DNA from: Gallionella capsiferriformans ES-2
GTDB lineage: Bacteria > Pseudomonadota > Gammaproteobacteria > Burkholderiales > Gallionellaceae
NCBI RefSeq assembly: GCF_000145255.1
Contig: NC_014394.1
Span: 1,054,001 to 1,118,000 of the forward strand
Length of the DNA stretch: 64,000 nt
Reading direction: 5' to 3'
Part shown: positions 17,664 to 26,160 of the stretch, in pieces
Numbering within the stretch: position 1 is the stretch's first letter
Layout of the letters: every line of letters begins with the position of its first letter
The notes under the pieces: generated by a model
The model's input: the letters and a program-made list of their open reading frames with translations, nothing else
Told to the model about the DNA's origin: nothing
The model's database searches: none
Made by a program: the position numbers and the translations under genes

Positions 17664-18608
17664 ATGTCATATTCAGATGAAATGATGAGCAGCGAAGATG
17701 GTTTGCTCGATAGTGTCGATGCCAGAACTAATTTGGCCGGGACCAACAAGATGGAAATCCTGTTGTTTAGTCTCGGCAGCGATGAGAAATTTGGCATCAA
17801 TGTATTTAAGGTAAAGGAAGTTAGTCAGGCGGGAAAAATTACCCGTACACCTAATATGCCGCGCGGAGTCGATGGCATTGTATCCTTGCGCGGGCATGTG
17901 ATGCCGGTGCTGAACTTGGCTGAATTTATGGGGATGTCACCGGCAACTAAGCATCAGACGATGATGGTGGCTGAGTACAATACGCATATCTTGGGGTTTC
18001 TGGTCGAAGGCGTAGACCGGATTATTCGGGTTGACTGGGACAAGGTGCGTGCAGCCGAGGGCATGCTGTCTGATAAAGGTGCCTTGATCACCGCAATCAC
18101 AGAGTTGCCTGACGGTTCGCTGGTGTCCTTGCTTGATGTCGAACAGATTCTGGCTAATGCCTTTGGTGAGGCGATTGTGGGCAATGTTGAGCCTATCGAT
18201 TCGGGGCATGATTTGTGCGTTTTCTTCGCTGACGATTCGATGGTCGCACGCCGCAAGATCGCCGAAGTGCTCGATAAGATGGGGGTCAAGCATATTCAGG
18301 CTAATAGCGGTCGTGAAGCGTGGGAAAGGCTTAAAACCATGGCTGATGCGGCTTACAGTTCGGGGACTCCGCTGCGCGATCAGATGCAGGTGATCCTCAC
18401 TGATGCGGAAATGCCTGAAATGGATGGCTATGTCTTAACCCAGAATATTAAATCTGATCACCGATTCGACGGCATCCCGGTCGTGATGCACTCATCCTTG
18501 TCATCGGATGCCAATCGCGCAATGGGAAAACGGGTGGGGGTTGATTATTATGTGTCTAAATTTGATTCAATGGTTTTGTCTTCAACGCTCAGACCGTTGT
18601 TGACTTAG
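17664..18608 (+). CDS. cheV: CheV-type coupling protein (CheW-REC), second copy
   Basis: 314 residues, same architecture as its neighbour: CheW domain (FGINVFKVKEVSQAGKITRT, VSLRGHVMPVLNL) and receiver domain (FADDSM, LTDAEMPEMDGY, YVSKFD). The extra N-terminal residues (MSYSDEMMSSEDG) precede the same SVDARTNLAGTNKMEILLFS start as in copy one. SD is TAGGAGAG. Copies differ most in the receptor-facing loop (MRIPPIT versus SQAGKIT), which suggests different receptor partners. Duplicated in tandem and co-transcribed. Confidence 0.9.
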   Translation: MSYSDEMMSSEDGLLDSVDARTNLAGTNKMEILLFSLGSDEKFGINVFKVKEVSQAGKITRTPNMPRGVDGIVSLRGHVMPVLNLAEFMGMSPATKHQTMMVAEYNTHILGFLVEGVDRIIRVDWDKVRAAEGMLSDKGALITAITELPDGSLVSLLDVEQILANAFGEAIVGNVEPIDSGHDLCVFFADDSMVARRKIAEVLDKMGVKHIQANSGREAWERLKTMADAAYSSGTPLRDQMQVILTDAEMPEMDGYVLTQNIKSDHRFDGIPVVMHSSLSSDANRAMGKRVGVDYYVSKFDSMVLSSTLRPLLT

Positions 18609-18700
18609 GTCGAGGATCGAGGATCGTAGATTGAGCTAAAAGCAGGTCAGAGATTTTTCTCGATTATTGCACCTCAATCTTGAGTCCTTAATCCTGTATT
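18609..18700. repeat. Inverted GGATTGAGG-type repeat between cheV and cheY
   Basis: Units like gaggatcgaggatcgtagat on the left face the inverse tcaatcttgagtccttaatc on the right; AGATTGAG and CTCAATCT pair exactly. 16 of 22 positions match between the left arm and the reverse complement of the right arm. The array stops just before the cheY Shine-Dalgarno (TAGGAGG). Confidence 0.5.
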
Positions 18701-18712
18701 TAGGAGGTTTTC

Positions 18713-19102
18713 ATGGGAATTGAAAGTACGCGGTTTTTGGTGGTAGACGATTTTTCTACGATGCGCCGCATCGTCAGAAATTTGCTCAAAGAGTTGGGCT
18801 TCGTCAATGTTCAGGAGGCTGAAGACGGTGTTGAGGCATTAAAGAAATTACGCGCTGAGACCTACGATTTTGTGGTGTCTGACTGGAATATGCCCAATAT
18901 GACGGGGATTGAGTTGTTGCGTGAGATTCGTGCGGATGCCAAACTCAAACATTTGCCGGTCTTGATGGTTACGGCGGAAGCCAAGCGCGAAAATATTATC
19001 GAAGCGGCTCAGGCGGGGGCGTCCGGTTATGTAGTTAAGCCGTTTACGGCTGCCACGCTGGATGAAAAGTTGAAAAAAATATTTCAAAATATGAATAAGT
19101 GA
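18713..19102 (+). CDS. cheY: Chemotaxis response regulator CheY
   Basis: 129 residues, the size and numbering of E. coli CheY: acidic pair D12-D13 in [11 protein letters not shown], phospho-acceptor D57 in VVSDWNMP, Thr87 in MVTAEAK, and Lys109 in GYVVKPF. Phospho-CheY binds FliM to switch motor direction. A strong TAGGAGG precedes the ATG. cheZ follows nine bases after its stop, so the phosphatase and its target are made together. This is the classical motor-binding CheY; a second, shorter CheY is at 23149. Confidence 0.93.
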   Translation: MGIESTRFLVVDDFSTMRRIVRNLLKELGFVNVQEAEDGVEALKKLRAETYDFVVSDWNMPNMTGIELLREIRADAKLKHLPVLMVTAEAKRENIIEAAQAGASGYVVKPFTAATLDEKLKKIFQNMNK

Positions 19103-19110
19103 GAGCTGAT

Positions 19111-19836
19111 ATGGCCACCCAAAATGCAGTCGATGAATGTGACGATTTAGAATCGCTGTTTGACAGCATCGTTGCAGCAAATGCGCTTGAAGAGCCGTTC
19201 GTTCCAGTTACTTCTGAAAAGGGAGTGGTCGCTTCGGGTAATGTGCTCAATCAGTTAGGGCAGATGACGCGGACATTGCACGATACCCTGCGCGAGCTAG
19301 GGTTAAACAAGGAAATTGAAAAAGCGACTTCTTCAATTCCTGATGCGCGAGATCGCTTAAATTATGTTGCTACGTTGACGCAGCAGGCTGCCGAGCGCGT
19401 ATTGAACGCAACGGAAGCTGCGCAACCACTGGTGCAGAATATGGAGCTGGAGGCGCATCGGTTAGGCGGGCAGTGGCAGATGTTGTTTAATAAGCAATTG
19501 AATGTTGATCAATTCAAAGCCCTGGTAATGGAAACTCAGGCATTTTTAGAAAACGTGCCTAAGCAGACTAAGTTAACTAACGCCTATCTGATGGAAATCA
19601 TGATGGCGCAGGACTTTCAAGATTTGACCGGTCAGGTGATCAAAAAAATTATTGAGCTCACGCAGAGTATGGAGCAGCAACTGCTGGCGTTGCTGCTGGA
19701 GAATGCACCGGCAGCGGTTAAGGCCGAATATGATGCAGGCTTATTGAATGGTCCGGTCATCAATCCGCATTTGCGTACTAACGTTGTTACCAGTCAAGAT
19801 CAAGTGGATGATTTATTAGAGAGTTTGGGCTTTTAA
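19111..19836 (+). CDS. cheZ: CheY phosphatase CheZ
   Basis: 241 residues forming a long helical hairpin. The catalytic motif is MAQDFQDLTGQVIKK with Asp171 and Gln175 (DxxxQ), and the C-terminal CheY-binding peptide is DQVDDLLESLGF. CheZ speeds dephosphorylation of CheY-P. I chose the ATG at 19111 (GAGAG upstream) over an in-frame GTG at 19099 that overlaps the cheY stop. It lies directly after cheY and before cheA, the order seen in the Pseudomonas F6 cluster. The same FQDxxGQ motif appears in the receptor at 21891. Confidence 0.92.
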   Translation: MATQNAVDECDDLESLFDSIVAANALEEPFVPVTSEKGVVASGNVLNQLGQMTRTLHDTLRELGLNKEIEKATSSIPDARDRLNYVATLTQQAAERVLNATEAAQPLVQNMELEAHRLGGQWQMLFNKQLNVDQFKALVMETQAFLENVPKQTKLTNAYLMEIMMAQDFQDLTGQVIKKIIELTQSMEQQLLALLLENAPAAVKAEYDAGLLNGPVINPHLRTNVVTSQDQVDDLLESLGF

Positions 19837-19841
19837 TTAAT

Positions 19842-19955
19842 TCTGGTAAGTAGAACGGCACGTCGTGCCTCAGTAGTCAGTGGCGCATCGATGCCGCACC
19901 GGAAAGTAGCTAACTATTTTCCTGCTCACCACTCACCACTCCCCATAGGAGAAGT
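19842..19955. repeat. Repeat-filled linker before cheA with two small hairpins
   Basis: tctggtaagtag units on the left and ctcaccactcaccactcccc on the right are inverted versions of a GTGAGTGGT-type unit. Between them are GGCACG-T-CGTGCC and the palindrome GCATCGATGC. The array ends at the cheA Shine-Dalgarno (ATAGGAGAA). Confidence 0.5.
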
Positions 19956-19958
19956 AAC

Positions 19959-21809
19959 ATGAACGATTTTGCAGGCATGGAAGAACTGTTGAGCGATTTT
20001 TTGCTTGAAGCGGGCGAAATGCTCTCCGATGTAGATAGCAAACTGATGGAGCTGGAAAAGCGACCTAACGACAGCAATCTGCTCAACGAGGTTTTTAGGG
20101 GATTTCACACCATTAAGGGCGGGGCGGGTTTTCTTAACGCCACCGAACTTGTGACGTTGTGTCACCTGACCGAAAATTTGTTCGACAAGCTGCGAAATCG
20201 CGAATTGACCCTGAGCGCAGAACTGATGGATGTTATTTTCGCTGCGACCGCGGAAGTCAAAAAAATGTTCGGTGCCCTACAACAGAGTCAGCAGCCGCAG
20301 GGAGCGCCCGGGCATATTCTTGAAAATCTCAAGGCTGCACTTGAAGGACGCTCTGTCATGGCCGAAGTCAATGCACCGCCGGTTGCAACGGCACCTTCAT
20401 CGGATATGTTTGCACCGGCTCAGCCTGCGTCCAATGTAGACTGGAACGCGCTCTACACGGCCTTGACGGGAACTGATATTGTTGCGACGGTGGGTGTGAC
20501 GCGCGATGAGGTAAAAATTGCTGAGGCGATTTCGGAAGAGGAATCGACCCGCAAGGCGTTTGGCCGTCGTACCAATGATGTGCCGGGTGCAACGGTGGGC
20601 CGCCGCGATGGTGATGTGATGGTAAAGGAGGCGAAGGAAACCACCATACGCGTTGATACTGAGCGTCTCGATCAGGTGTTGAATTTGTCAGGTGAAATCG
20701 GCCTGACTAAGAACCGTTTGAATCACCTGCGATCGGATATTTTGCAGGGACGCCATGATGTCGATACGCTGCGTGAATTGGATCAGTCGGTTACGCAACT
20801 GGATATGCTGGTGGTCAATTTGCAAAACGCAGTAATGAAAACGCGTATGCAGCCTATCGGGCGTTTATTCAAAAAATATCCGCGTCTGGCGCGTGATTTG
20901 GCTCGTTCGCTGGGCAAGGATGTCGAACTGGTACTGACCGGTGAGGACACCGAAATGGACAAGACGATGATCGAAGATTTGAACGATCCGCTGGTCCATC
21001 TGGTGCGCAATGCGGTAGATCACGGGGTGGAAACCATCGAAGGCCGTATTGCCGCCGGCAAGCCGGAATTAAGTCAGGTCGAACTGAGTGCGCGTCATGA
21101 GGGCGATCATATTTTGATCACGATTGCGGATGATGGTCGTGGTATGCGTCCAGAAGTCATCCGCAACAAGGCGATCGAAAAGGGACTGCTGACCAACGAG
21201 GTGGCCAATACGCTAGATGAAAATCAATGTCTGGAACTGATCTTCCTGCCAGGATTTTCGACCAAGGATGAGATTTCCAGCGTATCCGGGCGCGGTGTCG
21301 GTATGGATGTGGTGAAAACTAACATTCAGAAGCTTAACGGTTCGATCAATATCGATTCGATACCCGGCAAGGGGAGCGTATTCACCATTTCATTACCGTT
21401 GACACTGGCTATCCTGCCGGTGTTGATACTGCGTCTGGGTGATCAGTCATTTGCTGTGCCGTTGTCTATGGTGCGCGAGATTTTGTCGGTGACACCGGGT
21501 CAATTGCAAAAAATTTCAGGACGCGCCACCATGGTCGTGCGTGGCGAAGTGTTGCCGGTGTTGCCGCTGGCGCAGTTGATTGGCTGGGATGCGTCGGACC
21601 GCGAACCGGAAGTCGGTGTGTTGATGCAGTTTGGCAGTAGCAGCTTCATTTTATCTGCTGACGGGTTCGCGGGTCACGATGATGTGGTGATCAAGTCGCT
21701 TGATACCTTCCGTCCCAAAGGGGTCGCCGGTGTGACGATGTCCAGCGAAGGTGATATCGTGCTGATTTTAGATATCAAAGAGTTGCTCAGTGATGTGCGC
21801 GGAAATTAA
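19959..21809 (+). CDS. cheA: Chemotaxis histidine kinase CheA, first copy
   Basis: 616 residues: Hpt/P1 domain (about 1-110; phosphorylated His50 in FHTIKGGAGF), a linker without a clear CheY-binding P2 domain, the dimerisation domain (about 225-290, RLDQVLNLSGEIGLTKN), an HATPase domain (about 300-470; N box LVRNAVDHGVE, G1 DDGRGM, G2 GRGVGMDVV) and a C-terminal CheW-like domain (about 480-610). It phosphorylates CheY and CheB in response to receptors. ATAGGAGAA precedes the ATG. Its neighbours are cheV-cheV-cheY-cheZ on the left and an unusual receptor on the right. All catalytic residues are present. Confidence 0.93.
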   Translation: MNDFAGMEELLSDFLLEAGEMLSDVDSKLMELEKRPNDSNLLNEVFRGFHTIKGGAGFLNATELVTLCHLTENLFDKLRNRELTLSAELMDVIFAATAEVKKMFGALQQSQQPQGAPGHILENLKAALEGRSVMAEVNAPPVATAPSSDMFAPAQPASNVDWNALYTALTGTDIVATVGVTRDEVKIAEAISEEESTRKAFGRRTNDVPGATVGRRDGDVMVKEAKETTIRVDTERLDQVLNLSGEIGLTKNRLNHLRSDILQGRHDVDTLRELDQSVTQLDMLVVNLQNAVMKTRMQPIGRLFKKYPRLARDLARSLGKDVELVLTGEDTEMDKTMIEDLNDPLVHLVRNAVDHGVETIEGRIAAGKPELSQVELSARHEGDHILITIADDGRGMRPEVIRNKAIEKGLLTNEVANTLDENQCLELIFLPGFSTKDEISSVSGRGVGMDVVKTNIQKLNGSINIDSIPGKGSVFTISLPLTLAILPVLILRLGDQSFAVPLSMVREILSVTPGQLQKISGRATMVVRGEVLPVLPLAQLIGWDASDREPEVGVLMQFGSSSFILSADGFAGHDDVVIKSLDTFRPKGVAGVTMSSEGDIVLILDIKELLSDVRGN

Positions 21810-21810
21810 A

Positions 21811-21885
21811 TGTAGTAAATAGTAAGTCTTCAGTGGTGAGCCTGTTGTAAGTGCTCACCCGCTATTTGACTTTCACTGGGGGTTT
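21811..21885. repeat. Hairpin-forming repeat linker after cheA
   Basis: tgtagtaaatagtaagtc and cagtggtgagc are followed by gtgctcacccgctatttg: GGTGAGC pairs with GCTCACC around 11 bases and AAATAG pairs with CTATTT further out. The same unit type as at 8252-8306. It could also weaken readthrough into the next gene. Confidence 0.5.
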
Positions 21886-21890
21886 GTGAG

Positions 21891-23063
21891 ATGCCGGTTG
21901 TTATTGTCATTGTCGTTATTGCTGCGCTATTACATTCAGCGACAGTTTTTTTTATGTCAGGGAATTGGACATTGCTGCTGCACGGTGTGATTACGCTGGC
22001 GGCGCTAGTATCGCTGTTTATTTTTCAGCGTCGCGACAGCGTTCAGCAAGTTGTCTGCACCGAATCAGTCTCGATTGGCAATATGGCTGTCGATGGACTG
22101 CTGTTAAATACCCACGCACAGTTCTCAGCACAATTTAACGGCGCGAATCAAGATCTGTATCAGGTGCAAAATTTGATCGGAGATGCGATCGAAAAGTTGA
22201 TGTCGAGCTTTTCGGGTATGCATCAATTGATCGAGGAACAGCGGGAAATTGGCCGTGCGGTGACGGCAGGAACTGATAGTAGTCGGGATTCGGCGATGGC
22301 TGATCAGTTGAATGAGACGGCGGAAACATTGAAAATGCTGGTGGGCAGTATCATCAGCAACAGCAAGGCCGGTGTAGAGCTGATTGAAAAAATGGAGGCT
22401 GTGGGCGAGCAGATCAAGGGGATACTCGACGTGCTGGGTGAAATCGATGCGATTTCAAAGCAGACGAACTTGTTATCTTTGAATGCGGCGATTGAGGCGG
22501 CCCGTGCGGGTGAATCCGGACGCGGTTTTGCGGTGGTGGCGGATGAAGTGCGCAAGTTGTCGGATCGTGCGGCACATTTTAGCAATCAGATCCGCGGCAA
22601 TATTAAAAATGTACATCAAGCAGTTGAAGAAACTGAAGTGTATATCAGCCGTATGGCTTCTCTCGATATGGGTTTTGCGCTTGAATCGAAAAATAAACTG
22701 GATAACAGTCTCACGTATGTGCAGCAGTTGAACCATAAAATGTCCGAGGTGATTATCAAGCAGAACGAAATTTCCGGTCGGGTTGATACCGTGGTAGGTT
22801 CAGCGGTAACCTCGCTTCAGTTTCAGGATATTGCCGGTCAGCTGCTGGGCCATTCTCGACTTCGGCTGGATACGATGCAGGAAGTCTGGCAGCAGATAGA
22901 AGAAATGGCCAAACGTGAGCAGTCCGGTGTGCGGGTGACCCCAGACGAGCTTGAACAGGCCACTCAAAGAATTTCAGAATTGTTTGCTAAGGCGGGGCAA
23001 GTAAGCTCACGCAATCCGGTACGTCAGGATAAAATGGTAAGCGATGAAATTGAATTATTTTAA
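21891..23063 (+). CDS. Receptor without sensory domain, carrying a CheZ-like DxxxQ motif
   Basis: 390 residues. Two N-terminal membrane helices (about 2-20 and 27-46) with almost no periplasmic loop, so no extracellular sensor. Then a cytoplasmic coiled coil with a methyl-accepting tip ([20 protein letters not shown], about 185-205). In the descending helix [13 protein letters not shown] places Asp313 and Gln317 in the same FQDxxGQ frame as the CheZ active site (FQDLTGQ) encoded 3 kb upstream. This may be a receptor or array component with phosphatase activity toward CheY, or a structural homologue only. It sits between two cheA genes, just before a second cheY (86 bp gap). Confidence 0.8.
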   Translation: MPVVIVIVVIAALLHSATVFFMSGNWTLLLHGVITLAALVSLFIFQRRDSVQQVVCTESVSIGNMAVDGLLLNTHAQFSAQFNGANQDLYQVQNLIGDAIEKLMSSFSGMHQLIEEQREIGRAVTAGTDSSRDSAMADQLNETAETLKMLVGSIISNSKAGVELIEKMEAVGEQIKGILDVLGEIDAISKQTNLLSLNAAIEAARAGESGRGFAVVADEVRKLSDRAAHFSNQIRGNIKNVHQAVEETEVYISRMASLDMGFALESKNKLDNSLTYVQQLNHKMSEVIIKQNEISGRVDTVVGSAVTSLQFQDIAGQLLGHSRLRLDTMQEVWQQIEEMAKREQSGVRVTPDELEQATQRISELFAKAGQVSSRNPVRQDKMVSDEIELF

Positions 23064-23148
23064 TTCGCTGTCCGTTGTATAGCGCCCCCTCGTAATAACC
23101 GCATCAGAAGTTGTTTGCGCAGTAAATTTAATTTTTTGGAGAGGTAAC

Positions 23149-23514
23149 ATGGCAAAAACGGTTCTTAGTGTCGACGATTCTGGCTCCATTCGTCAGATGG
23201 TTTCATTTACCTTGAAAAGTGCCGGGTATACCGTCATCGAAGCGGTCGACGGTCAGGATGGCTTGGATAAGGCAAAACAGAAAACGGTAGATTTAGTATT
23301 GACCGATCAGAATATGCCGCGCATGGATGGATTGACTTTGATCAAATCGTTGCGCGCCATGCCGAGTTATCGCAGTGTGCCCATTTTGATGCTAACCACT
23401 GAATCGGGCGATGCAATGAAGGCGCAGGGTAAAGCGGCGGGCGCGACGGGCTGGATCGTCAAACCATTTGATCCGCAGAAGTTGCTGGAAGTGGTCAAAA
23501 AAGTTATCGGCTAA
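23149..23514 (+). CDS. cheY: CheY-like response regulator, second copy
   Basis: 121 residues, single receiver domain: SVDDSGSIRQMVSFTLKSAG, phospho-acceptor Asp in LTDQNMPRMDGLTL, Thr in MLTTESGD and Lys in WIVKPFDP. Strong TTGGAGAGG before the ATG. It directly precedes the second cheA (16-base gap), so it is probably the cognate target of that kinase. It lacks the exact surface of the first CheY, so it may be a phosphate sink or serve a different output. Confidence 0.92.
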   Translation: MAKTVLSVDDSGSIRQMVSFTLKSAGYTVIEAVDGQDGLDKAKQKTVDLVLTDQNMPRMDGLTLIKSLRAMPSYRSVPILMLTTESGDAMKAQGKAAGATGWIVKPFDPQKLLEVVKKVIG

Positions 23515-23530
23515 TTTCTGAAAGCACTCC

Positions 23531-25561
23531 GTGAGCATTGATATTACTCAGTTTTATCAGGTATTTTTCGAGGAAGCCGCAGAACATCTGGCTACCATGG
23601 AGTCGTTGCTGCTAGGTCTGGACGTATCGGATCCGAGTCTGGATGAGTTGAATGCCATTTTTCGTTCCGCACATTCGATTAAGGGGGGTAGCGGAACCTT
23701 TGGCTTCGATGACATGACGCAGGTCACCCACATTCTGGAAAATTTGCTTGATCGCCTGCGCAAACAGGAAATGAAGCTGACTGACGAAATGGTCAATGTA
23801 TTTCTAGATGCGGGTGATGTCATACATATGCAGCTGGATGCCCATCGCGGGGACGGCGTTGTCGATCAAAGCCGTGTCACCGCGGTTTGCGAAAAGCTGG
23901 CAAACCTGACAGCGGATATGCCGCATGCCGCACAAACGGTGAGTCCGGTTGAAGACAGTTCCGATTCAGGATTTTTCGATGACGTCCCGCCGCCCACCCC
24001 GTTAGCAAGCCAAGACGACTCCTATGGTTTCTTTACCGATGAGCCAGTGGCGGAAGCGGGCTATGGCTTTTTTGATGAAGAGCCGGTGAACCCCGCAGTG
24101 GATGCCGGGTACGGTTTTTTTGATGAAGAGGCCGTACTGTCGGGTGCTGCTGAATTAGCCATGGCAGATGTCGCTGTCGCACAGGAGGCTGCGCAGGGTT
24201 ACGGTATGTTTGTGGACGAGCCAACGCAGTTCCCGTCTACGCCTCAACAGTCCCAGCAGGAAGCGCAGCAGGGCTATGGCTTCTTCAAGAAAATTCTGCC
24301 GGTTGTTGACTCTAAACCGGCGGTACCCGCTGAATCCGTTGTTGTCCGCAAAGCCAGTGATAAGGCCGCTGCCAGCGCGTCTGGTGATACCTCCATTCGC
24401 GTCAATGTCGAGAAGGTGGATCAGCTGATTAACTTAGTGGGCGAATTGGTGATTACTCAGGCCATGCTGGCTGAATCTGCCGCTGGTATTGATGGTGCGC
24501 TATCTGAAAAACTGCAAGCCGGTTTGCACCAGTTGGAGCGCAATACTCGTGATTTACAGGAAGTGATCATGTCGGTGCGCATGCTGCCGATTTCTTTTGT
24601 GTTCAGTCGTTTTCCTCGCGTGGTACGCGATCTGGCCGCAAAATTGGGCAAGCAGGTTGAGTTGAAGACGCTGGGTGAAGGAACTGAGCTTGATAAAGGA
24701 CTGATCGAAAAAATTGCCGATCCGCTCACGCATCTGGTGCGTAACAGTCTGGATCACGGTATCGAGTCGCCTGACGTTCGTACCAGTAAGGGCAAGCCTG
24801 CTAAAGGCACCATCACGCTAAAAGCGTCGCATCAGGGCGGCAATATTGTGATCGATGTCTCAGATGATGGTGGGGGGTTAAACCGCAGCAAGATACTTTC
24901 CAAGGCGCGCGAACGCGGCATGGCGCTGCGTGATGACATGACGGACTCGGAAGTGTGGATGTTGATTTTCGAAGCGGGATTTTCGACCGCAGATGTAGTG
25001 AGCGATGTATCGGGCCGCGGTGTTGGCATGGATGTAGTCAAGCGCAATATTGCCGCAATGGGCGGTCGGGTCGATATCGATTCGGTCGAGGGTATGGGTT
25101 CGCGTATCTCGATACGCCTGCCATTGACGCTGGCGATACTCGACGGCTTGTCAGTGGCTGTGGGAGAGCAGACTTATATTATTCCTCTAGCCTATATTAT
25201 CGAGTCGCTACAAATGGCGGATAGCGATTTACGGACGGTCAGTGGCGGTGGACATCTGGTTCACGTGCGCGGCGAATACTTGCCGGTCGTAGCGTTACAC
25301 GAGCTGTTTAAATTGCCGCGCAATGACACCATTGATTCGCGCATTGTTGTCATCGTCGAATCGGACGGTAAAAAGGTCGCGTTACTGGTGGATGAATTGA
25401 TCGGTCAGCATCAGGTGGTGATCAAGAGTCTGGAGTCTAATTTCCGTAAATTGCCCGGCATTTCCGGTGCGACGATTATGGGCGACGGTAAAGTTGCCTT
25501 GATTCTCGATGTGTCGGTGATCTGCCTTGCGCCGTCCAGGCAAAATAAGCTAGAGGGCTAA
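23531..25561 (+). CDS. cheA: Chemotaxis histidine kinase CheA, second copy, with YGFF-repeat linker
   Basis: 676 residues from a GTG start with little ribosome binding site. Hpt domain (about 1-125, His48 in [13 protein letters not shown]). In place of a P2 domain there is a linker (about 140-260) with six copies of a YGFFxDEP-like motif: GFFDDVP (147), YGFFTDEP (165), YGFFDEEP (178), YGFFDEEA (194), YGMFVDEP (224) and YGFFKK (249). Dimerisation (about 290-350), HATPase ([26 protein letters not shown]) and CheW-like domains follow. The kinase residues are intact; the repeats look like an array of short docking peptides, possibly for CheY or CheB. cheW follows. Confidence 0.93.
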   Translation: MSIDITQFYQVFFEEAAEHLATMESLLLGLDVSDPSLDELNAIFRSAHSIKGGSGTFGFDDMTQVTHILENLLDRLRKQEMKLTDEMVNVFLDAGDVIHMQLDAHRGDGVVDQSRVTAVCEKLANLTADMPHAAQTVSPVEDSSDSGFFDDVPPPTPLASQDDSYGFFTDEPVAEAGYGFFDEEPVNPAVDAGYGFFDEEAVLSGAAELAMADVAVAQEAAQGYGMFVDEPTQFPSTPQQSQQEAQQGYGFFKKILPVVDSKPAVPAESVVVRKASDKAAASASGDTSIRVNVEKVDQLINLVGELVITQAMLAESAAGIDGALSEKLQAGLHQLERNTRDLQEVIMSVRMLPISFVFSRFPRVVRDLAAKLGKQVELKTLGEGTELDKGLIEKIADPLTHLVRNSLDHGIESPDVRTSKGKPAKGTITLKASHQGGNIVIDVSDDGGGLNRSKILSKARERGMALRDDMTDSEVWMLIFEAGFSTADVVSDVSGRGVGMDVVKRNIAAMGGRVDIDSVEGMGSRISIRLPLTLAILDGLSVAVGEQTYIIPLAYIIESLQMADSDLRTVSGGGHLVHVRGEYLPVVALHELFKLPRNDTIDSRIVVIVESDGKKVALLVDELIGQHQVVIKSLESNFRKLPGISGATIMGDGKVALILDVSVICLAPSRQNKLEG

Positions 25562-25626
25562 GGTCTGTATTACATTACCAAGTCAGGCTGTCATCTGGCT
25601 TGAAATCAGTAAAGGGTGAGGTGAGT

Positions 25627-26109
25627 ATGGCAAATGATAATGTAGCATCCGGTATGTCCAATAATGAATTCCTGACTTTTATTCTGGGTCAGGAGGAATA
25701 CGGTATCGATATACTCAAGGTGCAGGAGATACGCGGTTACGATGCGGTGACCGGCATCGCCAATATGCCTGAATTTATCAAGGGGGTGATCAACTTGCGC
25801 GGCATTATTGTGCCGATTGTTGATTTGCGTATCAAATTCGGCTTGCCGGATGTGACTTATGATGCTTTTACCGTGGTCATCATTCTGAATCTTGGCACGC
25901 GTGTGGTAGGGATTGTCGTTGATAGCGTCTCTGATGTACTGACGCTCAAAGCCGATCAAATCCGGGCTGTGCCTGAACTGTCAGCCAAGCTCGATACCCG
26001 TTATATCTTGGGATTGGGTACGGTTGATGAGCGTATGCTGATTCTGGTTGATATCGAGCAGTTGATGTTGGGTCAGGAAATGGCGCTGGTTGATGAAGTG
26101 CTGGCATAA
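25627..26109 (+). CDS. cheW: Chemotaxis coupling protein CheW
   Basis: 160 residues, CheW fold throughout: [34 protein letters not shown] and [20 protein letters not shown]. It bridges receptors to CheA. The ATG at 25627 has GGGTGAGG upstream; an in-frame TTG at 25600 is rejected. It is the only stand-alone cheW in the window and follows the second cheA, while the first kinase cluster has two cheV instead. Confidence 0.92.
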   Translation: MANDNVASGMSNNEFLTFILGQEEYGIDILKVQEIRGYDAVTGIANMPEFIKGVINLRGIIVPIVDLRIKFGLPDVTYDAFTVVIILNLGTRVVGIVVDSVSDVLTLKADQIRAVPELSAKLDTRYILGLGTVDERMLILVDIEQLMLGQEMALVDEVLA

Positions 26110-26160
26110 GTTGATTTTTTATAAATATAAAAACTAAAAATAGCGCAAAGAGGAGAAAAA

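Noticed and set aside
18609..18700. CRISPR array
   Set aside because: Units are 7-9 bases, degenerate and in both orientations, without regular spacers.
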